Positions 49,961 through 57,200 of a stretch of DNA of 60,000 nucleotides are shown in pieces. The first letter of the stretch is position 1, and every line of letters begins with the position of its first letter. Under the pieces are notes generated by a model. The model worked only from the letters and a program-made list of their open reading frames with translations, was not told the DNA's origin and did no database searches. A program made the position numbers and the translations under genes. The stretch is from Antedon mediterranea (Eukaryota > Echinodermata > Crinoidea > Comatulida > Antedonidae): the NCBI RefSeq assembly GCF_964355755.1, contig NC_092675.1, positions 4,438,312 through 4,498,311 of the forward strand, written 5' to 3'.

Positions 49961-52129
49961 CTAAACAAACATAATTTCAGAATGTAAACAAAAATCAACT
50001 TTAAAAAAAATAGTTATTGTTTGCATTGTTATTATAAAGTAGGGAGTATTTTCATTAAACAATAGTGTTTTTAATTTTTTTAACTTGTCAGCATTACCTC
50101 TAGAATCTTATCTCCTACTTGAAGTCCTCCAACCTCTGCTGGACCACCAGAGGCTACTTTTGTCACAAATATTCCCTGAAAAAAAAATGCAAGTAAAACT
50201 AAATTTAAAATGGCTGATAAATCATTAAAAAAAAGGTTCAAAATGACATTAAAAACACCTTTTTTTTTTTAAATGAAAAGGTATTATTACAACAAATGGT
50301 GAGTAAAGAAGATGGTAAATAATGCGGGCCTACGCCTTAAAAAGATGATGGTGAGGTTAACCAGCAAGTTGGTTAACCAGAAAGTTTATTAACCAGCAAG
50401 TAGGTTAACCAACAAGTTGGTTAACAAGCAAGTTGGTTAACCAGCAAGGCTGTTAACCAGCAAGTTGGTTAACAAGCAAGTTGGTTAACAAGCAAGTTGG
50501 TTAACAAGCAAGTTGGTTAACCAGCAAGTTTGTTAACCAGCAAGTTTGTTAACCAGCAAGTTTGTTAACAAGCAAGTTTGTTAACCAGCAAGTTTGTTAA
50601 CCAGCAAGTTTGTTAACCAGCAAGTTTGTTAACCAGCAAGTTTGTTAACCAGCAAGTTGGTTAACCAGCAAGTTGGTTAACAAGCAAGTTGGTTAACTAG
50701 AAAGTAGGTTAAAGCCCCATTCCCTACGTTTTTTAGATTTAATTTAAGATCACAAACTATATTTAATGTAAAAATAATACTATATGGTCCTATTGCGATA
50801 ACTTTTTTCATCTTTAAACGGTTAAAAATGTGAAAAATAAGTCGATTCTAATAATTATAGCGGCCCGCTATAAATCCCAAAATGCATTGCGCGCGGATTG
50901 ATATTTTTGTTTTTCACCTGTAATTCGCCCACTTTTCGATCGATCGTGAGGCCAAAACAAATGGAAGACTCCTAACTTTTCAGCGAAAATACCGGGTTTT
51001 CCCCAATTTGTATCAACGGAGTCTGGCAAAAATAGAAAGACAATTAATGCAGCAACTATACAACGTCAGGCTAGGTATATAGCTAGCGTACGATGTTCGT
51101 ACGTTACCGATGTTTACCAGCTAGGCCTACAAAACTAAGCCTAGCTAGGCTAGGCCTAAGACCGTCCACGAGAGGTCGATCGCCGCGAGCTACTTAGGTA
51201 GTGCATTGTTTTTCACTTTTTATCATAATTTACCATAAAACGTACATTTAAGACAAGGAATGACATGGTTTAATGTTTTTAAAGTGATATATATGTATTA
51301 TTTTCCAAAAAACGTCCAAAATTGCAGGGAAGGGGTCTTTAACTAGCAAGTTTGCTAACCAGCAAGTAGGTTAACCAACAAGTTGGTTAACAAGCAAGTT
51401 GGTTAACCAGCAAGTTTGTTAACCAGCAAGTTGGTTAACAAGGAAGTTGGTTAACCAGCAAGGTTGTTAACCAGCAAGTTGGATAACCAGCAAGTTGGTT
51501 AACAAGCAAGTTGGTTAACAAGCAAGTTGGTTAACAAGCAAGTTGGTTAACCAGCGAATTTGTTAATCAGCAAGTTTGGTAACCAGCAAGTTACAGTGTT
51601 GTGACCGGTGATACTATATACCTTATCATTTGTACTAAATGGGTTCTTTGAAGCATCCTGATCAATACCACCAGCTATGCTAAAACCAAGGCCTGGGTTC
51701 TTCACCACAGTTATCTCAACCTTAAAAAATTACAATATCAATCAGAAAATATTTTAGTAGTATAGACCTAGTACTAGTAGTTTGTTTTTAATTGGTCAGA
51801 AAGTTTTCAAGTATCCAGTACACAAATCAAAGATCATAGGCTACATATAAGGGCCTAGGCCTATATATAGGGTGACATTTATAATCATAGCAAATTGTTT
51901 TATTTATTTTTCGTATATAAAAAAAATCAAATTGATCCAACTTCCAAAAACGGAAGCATTATACCAGGTTGATTAACAATGAGTCAGGCGAGATGATGAA
52001 CAAAAAAAAACAGATAATATGCGCGGTACCTGTCTTGATTCATGGAGTCATGCTTGATCATTATATGCTATCGTTTGAATAAGAAATAAATCAACTTACA
52101 CACGGTATACCTGATCCAACAAATGACAT
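49841..52129 (-). CDS. TAX1BP3-like: TAX1BP3/TIP-1-like single PDZ-domain protein, complete (4 exons)
   Basis: Minus-strand CDS: 52129-52100, 51720-51622, 50175-50098, 49960-49841; 327 nt, 108 residues plus stop. All introns are GT-AG and all exons end in phase 0. The protein is essentially one PDZ domain: carboxylate-binding loop GLGFSIAGGIDQD (about residues 20-32), then NPFSTNDKGIFVTKVASGGP, EVGGLQVGDKILEVNGYDVT and a helix starting THKHAVKLL. Order and motifs (LGFSI.GGIDQD, NPFS, DKGI.VT.V, GGPAE, GLQ.GDKI..VNG) match human TAX1BP3 (124 residues, from memory). That protein is a cytosolic PDZ-only protein binding C-terminal ligands such as beta-catenin and Rhotekin and acting as a scaffold competitor. 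The N-terminus is shorter than the human one. It converges on GLIS and lies downstream of SARA on the same strand. Other single-PDZ proteins are less likely. Confidence 0.9.
50098..50175 (-). CDS. TAX1BP3-like: TAX1BP3-like exon 3: central PDZ strands
   Basis: Acceptor tttttcag ends at 50176; donor gtaatg starts at 50097. It encodes 26 residues, GIFVTKVASGGPAEVGG and LQVGDKILE, the core beta-strands of a PDZ domain. Confidence 0.93.
50355..50712. repeat. 16-bp minisatellite, left block
   Basis: Unit aagttggttaaccagc, with variants tttg for ttgg and aacaagc for aaccagc. Every unit contains TTAA. It lies in the TAX1BP3-like intron between exons 2 and 3. Confidence 0.95.
50713..51338. mobile_element. 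TTAA-flanked non-autonomous DNA transposon, 626 bp
   Basis: Ends agccccattccct and (complement) agaccccttccct match at 11 of 13 bases; acgtttttt follows on both sides. TTAA flanks it at 50709-50712 and 51339-51342. Removing the element and one TTAA restores a perfect minisatellite unit. The interior is CpG-richer (aatgcattgcgcgcgg, cgatcgatcgtgag). TTAA targeting fits piggyBac or Kolobok types; the ends starting AG favour Kolobok. No ORF. Confidence 0.85.
51339..51592. repeat. 16-bp minisatellite, right block
   Basis: Same unit as 50355-50712, continuing in phase after the inserted element. It ends 28 bases before the exon 2 splice donor (gene on the minus strand). Confidence 0.93.
51622..51720 (-). 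CDS. TAX1BP3-like: TAX1BP3-like exon 2: first half of PDZ, GLGF loop
   Basis: Acceptor ttttttaag ends at 51721; donor gtatat starts at 51621. It encodes 33 residues, VEITVVKNPGLGFSIAGG through ASKNPFSTNDK. A 16-bp minisatellite starts only about 28 bases inside the following intron. Confidence 0.92.
52100..52129 (-). CDS. TAX1BP3-like: TAX1BP3-like exon 1
   Basis: ATG at 52129, encoding MSFVGSGIPC; donor gtaagt directly follows at 52099. The short leader then joins VEITVV in phase 0. The human protein also begins MS plus an aromatic residue, which supports this start. Confidence 0.8.
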
Positions 52130-52424
52130 CCTACTAAAGAAACTATAAATTCTACTTGAATCTAATCAAGTATGCCCAAATTTGGTAAACGCCTTAGATT
52201 AAGATTTGACGGTGTAATTTGTTTACCTTGCTTCTCTTCTTTGAATCATCCATGCGTGACCATGACCTAGTAAACCCGGAAATACAGGTATGATGAGGGC
52301 GTTTATAAAAATGGTTCCCGTACGCAGTGCTCTTTTTGTCTCCACCTAGTGACACCATTGACGTTATTTTGAGTTTTTAGAGGTTTTTTTCGCGCCGCTC
52401 CTTTAGGTAGTTATATTCAAGAGA
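52130..52424. promoter_or_regulatory. Probable promoter of the TAX1BP3-like gene, possibly bidirectional
   Basis: This interval lies directly upstream of the minus-strand ATG at 52129 and of a possible plus-strand start at 52425. It is visibly richer in GC and CpG (for example cccgtacgc, gacgtt, cgcgccgctc) than the surrounding AT-rich DNA. No TATA box is convincing on either strand. The bidirectional role is inference. Confidence 0.4.
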
Positions 52425-52624
52425 ATGGAAGCATTAGAAAACAGCTACCATGCGTTAGATTATTGTTTACTACGGCTGAAAAATATAGGTATTTGCAAAC
52501 TCGGTCTGGGCATGATCAACCCCCAAAGAACGTCTGGGATAAGAAAGTCTACGAGATGTATGCAGAAACTTGTCTCGTCTGTAAAATGTTTTCGTTACGT
52601 CAAAACATCGAGCGGCGTTTTTTG
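52375..52624 (+). other. Possible first exon of a divergent plus-strand transcript; paralogous to a decayed copy at about 2575-3800
   Basis: An ATG at 52425 opens a frame starting MEALENSYHALDYCLLRLK, and a good donor (g then gtgaga) lies at 52625; a second possible donor, gtattt, is at 52489. A related sequence in GLIS intron 1 shares about 80% of bases over the 50 bases at 52391-52440 by eye, plus blocks such as acgtctggga. The differences show no three-base periodicity, so coding is unproven. I recognise no family and found no downstream exon. Confidence 0.3.
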
Positions 52625-52625
52625 G

Positions 52626-54123
52626 TGAGAAATATTTCTTTCTTCATTTTCACAATTCCAATAAACTGTTAATAATATTAACGAAGATTTGTACTAAATG
52701 TATCATAGAATATTGGCACATTATCCAATCATGGCTGTTGAACAAAATAAATACAACTTTGCATTTTTTTTACAATAAAAGTTTTATTATATTATATATT
52801 TTAGTATATTATTAAAGTTTTGTTATTGATAAAATGTAATTACAATTTATCGGTAGTTGGTGTTGATCTGTTCACAATTGTTAATAATTGTCAATAACAC
52901 CATAAATATAATTTAAACTAAACTGAAATTTAAAATGTTATAGATTTTAAATGTTTTATTTGTGATATGTTCTCAATTGAGTCAGCAGAATATTGTCAAT
53001 TAAAATATTCTATCATCTCAAATAGAACATAACAATACATAACATAAAGTTATGACATCTCATTATTAAAACACAAACAAGAAATGTGAAACTTTTAGTT
53101 CAACCGCTGTCAGACAATTAATAATGATGTATATAATTGCTAGTAGGTTGTGCAAAGATTGTGACATTAACAAAAACAACCTTGTTTGTACTTGGCAAAT
53201 GTTTTCACAATGATCTTCGTCTAACTAAAATGTCAAGATAGTCATTCCAACATTTCTCTATCTGTAGTACTGCAAGCATTTTTATTATTAATATATTACG
53301 TAAAAAACCCTCCAGATTAAATTTAAAACAAATCTATTGGGCAACTGATTAATTTAATAACTTTTCAATTCACAACTAGACATAACAACACTACAGAATT
53401 TCCAAATAAGCAAATTGTTGCAAATGGACTTAAGTGTGTTGTGTGTTTATCTTTAATCCAGTTTAAAAACAAAATCTGTATAAATAGATGTAATGCTGTA
53501 GCTTAACAAAATATAATAAATTTCATCGATCTAAAAATTCATATTACAGTATGTTTTTATTAGGTGAAATAACTTTAATGATATGCTATTTAAGATTAAA
53601 TTCTCTGAAATTAAATGGTATATTTTAAATGTACTAAAAATCCTAATATAAGAAAATACAAGCCTTAATACTGTTAAAGACTATTATCATGCATTTGATA
53701 TAATATCACAAATTCAGATCTATAGAAATATATCTTACTTAAGTATATAAAACAAACAGTACTTTTTCTAAAATGATTAGTCTTGAATAATCTATTATGA
53801 ATCTGCATTAGAATTACAAATAAACCTATTTTATATTCTTCTTTTATATTCAATTAGTGACTAAAATTCCAGTAAAAAATGTTACATTTTAAATATATAA
53901 ATACTTCTGTCTTTAAGTTTGCAATATTTTGTCTAAGACTGAGTACAAAGTTAACATCACAATATACATCCTATGCAAGAATACATTGTATCCTTGTTTA
54001 ATGACACTCATATTTTCGCTATCCTTAGAATAAATCAGTTTTCCTCCTTTTCGGAAGAGTTCACAATTATATGCTTAAGTCTGTGTATAAAGTTACAGCA
54101 AGTCAAAGTCTGATATCAAAGAC
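52626..54123. other. Gene-poor interval downstream of SARA; includes its 3' UTR
   Basis: Very AT-rich, no coding signal. The SARA 3' UTR must occupy part of it on the minus strand. An AATAAA on that strand (complement of about 53555-53560) is a candidate poly(A) signal. Nothing else recognised. Confidence 0.5.
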
Positions 54124-54276
54124 TTAATCAATGATATGAAAGATAAGCTCCATAATAACTGGTCCTTCTTCAAATTGTGAGACTGCATTATGAAGTACTG
54201 GTATCATCTCATTGTCCAGACTGTTCATATAGGAGGATGGAAGGGCCTTGCCGTTTGAGCCAGCTTCATATCCCAC
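54124..54276 (-). CDS. ZFYVE9-like: SARA/endofin last exon and stop
   Basis: Acceptor caatttcag ends at 54277. It is 153 nt, phase 0, encoding [38 protein letters not shown] and [12 protein letters not shown], then TAA at 54126-54124. It matches the extreme C-terminus of SARA/endofin (GPVVMELIFYIL in human, from memory). Confidence 0.95.
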   Translation of the reverse strand: MGYEAGSNGKALPSSYMNSLDNEMIPVLHNAVSQFEEGPVIMELIFHIID

Positions 54277-57200
54277 CTGAAATTGTAAAAACAAAAGTTT
54301 AGTAACTACCGTCTTTCTTGTAAAGGAGGATGGTGCATTAGTATTGTTATTTAATGATCTCTCAAATTGTCACCTCTGGAGAGGCCGACATGTTTATAGA
54401 AACAGAGATGACTGGAGAGGAGGAGATGAATTTGGGAGGCAGAGATGACTGGAGAGGAGGAGATGAATTTGGGAGGCAGAGATGAATGGAGAGGCAGAGA
54501 TGACTGGAGAGGCAGAGATGAATGGAGAGGCAGAGATGAATGGAGAAGCAGAGATGAATGGAGAGGCAGAGATGAATGGAGAAGCAAAGAAGAATGAAGA
54601 GAGAGAGAGAGATGAATGTAGAGGCAGACATGAATGGCAGAAATAAATGGAGAGGCAGACATGAATGGCAGAGATGAATGGAGAGGCAGACATGAATGGC
54701 AGAGATGAATGGAGAGCAGACATGAATGTAGAGGCAGACATGAATGGCAGAGATGAATGTAGAGGCAGATGTGACTGGATTGGCAGATGTGCAGAGACAC
54801 AGATGATATACAGAAATATTAATATAATGGACATAAAAATACATACAAGTAAAAGAGACTCATAGAGGGAATAAATACTCTATTGATTTTATGATTTTTT
54901 TCGAAAAAAGAGCTGTTAACAGTTCTACTCACTCGTTCAGCATCCACGGTAACTCTCAGTGCTATTTTAGCCATTCCCGATTCCTTTAGATTGTCCAGAT
55001 GTTGTATTAATGCTACACAACAAGCAGTAGCTAAGGTTTCTGCCAACCGACTCAGATCCACTGGTTCCAGATGCTGGACAATTACCTCATTCGACTCCAA
55101 AAAGAAGACTTCTGTCCAACGTATGGCACGTTTCTTTCCCATGAAGTCGGTTCCATGATGAATACGGATGTTGTCGATGCCTTCCATTGATTTTCCGTCA
55201 ATTGGACTCTTCACTCTGAAAAACAATTTGTTATCAAGTTTCAGTCAATACAAAGCTTTTGAATTCTGACAAACTATGACCTATGTATATTGGACTTAAG
55301 CTCTGTCTACACCATCAAACTTTATGTGCCCATATATGGACATGATGATGTCATACCACTACTACATTTAGGCATATCAAACGTTTTTTGTGTAGACAGA
55401 GCTTTAGAATCCACAAAAACTGTGTTGAGGAATCAAGTGAGGAAGCACATCCAACTGCCACATACACAATGAATCAACATGGCATAACTATATTCTAGGC
55501 CCTAAATCTTCAAAAATCAAAAGTTTCCTAACATCCATTTTTTATATACTATATTCTGTTCTACAAACCTTTCTTTTTTGCTGTTTCAATGAACATCATT
55601 GTATCATAAAAAAATATTTAATTTATTTTCAATAGAAAATTACTCAATAACCTTAAAAAAAAACCGGAAATGAACACCTACCCTTGATTAACTTTCCTCG
55701 TTTCTTCTATCCACTTTACAGTAACAACCTCCTCTGGTTCATTCTCTCCTATTGCCCCACACGGTATCCTAAAATCTTTCATCTCCCTGAGACGTTGTCG
55801 GAATGTGGCCATCATATCCGACTGTATCTGTACCATAACTCCATCTTCTACGATGCTAGACTTGGCAGTAAGGCCTGTGCTTGCTTTAAGCGCACCGTTG
55901 AATACAACAAAGCTGGCACCAGTAACTGTAACAATAAATTGTTGTTTTATATCAATCAGGATGGACCAGTCTTTTAGTCAGTTTATTGTATGGCTGCCAA
56001 GTAATGTACTTTAATTTTTACTTAAAAAAGAAGCCTCTTTAATTATTTTTTTTATATATATATTTAGGCAAATTGCCAAGGATAACCATAAGCGAATTCA
56101 TTCACTATCCTTCTTAAAGGTGGCAATCCTGTTCACAAGACAAACATACACAAGATGAGATTACGAGTAATTTTTTAATTTTGTCCTTAGAAAAAATCCT
56201 GACATAAACAGGACTTGAACTCAGTACCCTTTGGAGTGGAAGCCAAGCATCATAACCACTAAGCCACAATTTCACTCCTACTGTAACCTATTAGTATCTT
56301 TCCTCCACTTCCTAAAGCAGTACATAATATTTAAGACTAAGACATAAAAGGGCCTATGTCATTAAATCTAAAATACAGGTGTAACATGTAATTTCAATCC
56401 ACCAAGCAGTTGTTTGTCAACACAATTCATAATTACTGCAGCATTCCCTCACATTTGAGCTTTGCATGGGTAATCTAATCGCAATCCTATGAGATATCGT
56501 ACGTGGTCCTATGAAGTGTTATGTGCGGTTACAGACTAGAAATAACAATAGCTGTATTAAAAGTTATGTTCGATAAGTTGATGACGTTTATATTTACCTT
56601 GCCTGGGTTTGTTTTGAATGTTGATAGCTTGTGTTTGGTAATTTGCCATCTCATTTTGTATACACACTAAGTGTGAGTCAGCATCAGTACTAAAGTTGGC
56701 AGCCAATGCCATCACATGTTCATTTGAATTACTTATTACTTTCATAATCTAAAAAGAAGAAAAGATTTGTGTAAAGAAATTGTTTTGAAGAATATTGGTC
56801 TAGCACCCTTAAGCTCTATCTACCCTATCAAACTTAATGTGACAAAAAAAAATTGATATGAACATGATGATATCACTACCCTATGTTACCATATTTGGGC
56901 ACATCACACTTTTTTTTTGTCAAATTAGTTTGATACCGCAGACAGAACTTTAGAAACAGTCCTAGTAACTCTTAATACTTCTTGAACACACAAAGTTGAT
57001 TTCCATGTCTAAACCTCACACAGCTTGTTCCATTTCAAGCGCATAAAAGAAAAGAAAAATAATAATAAAGAATTGAACAGCACCATCTTCCATTTAGTGT
57101 GAATGCAACTTTAGGGAGAACACTACATCAACATACCTCATCATATTTACTGTTGGGAAAGTTAATCTGAGTTTCTTTTTTCTGCATATGTATTGTGATC

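Noticed and set aside
54351-54844. Overlapping minus-strand frames rich in SLPLHSSLP and CLYIHL
   Set aside because: They come from the 18-bp minisatellite in the last SARA intron. Three frames are open at once, as expected for a unit divisible by 3.
55805-56014. Plus-strand frames opposite SARA exons (also 59677-59947)
   Set aside because: Antisense shadows of confirmed minus-strand coding exons.
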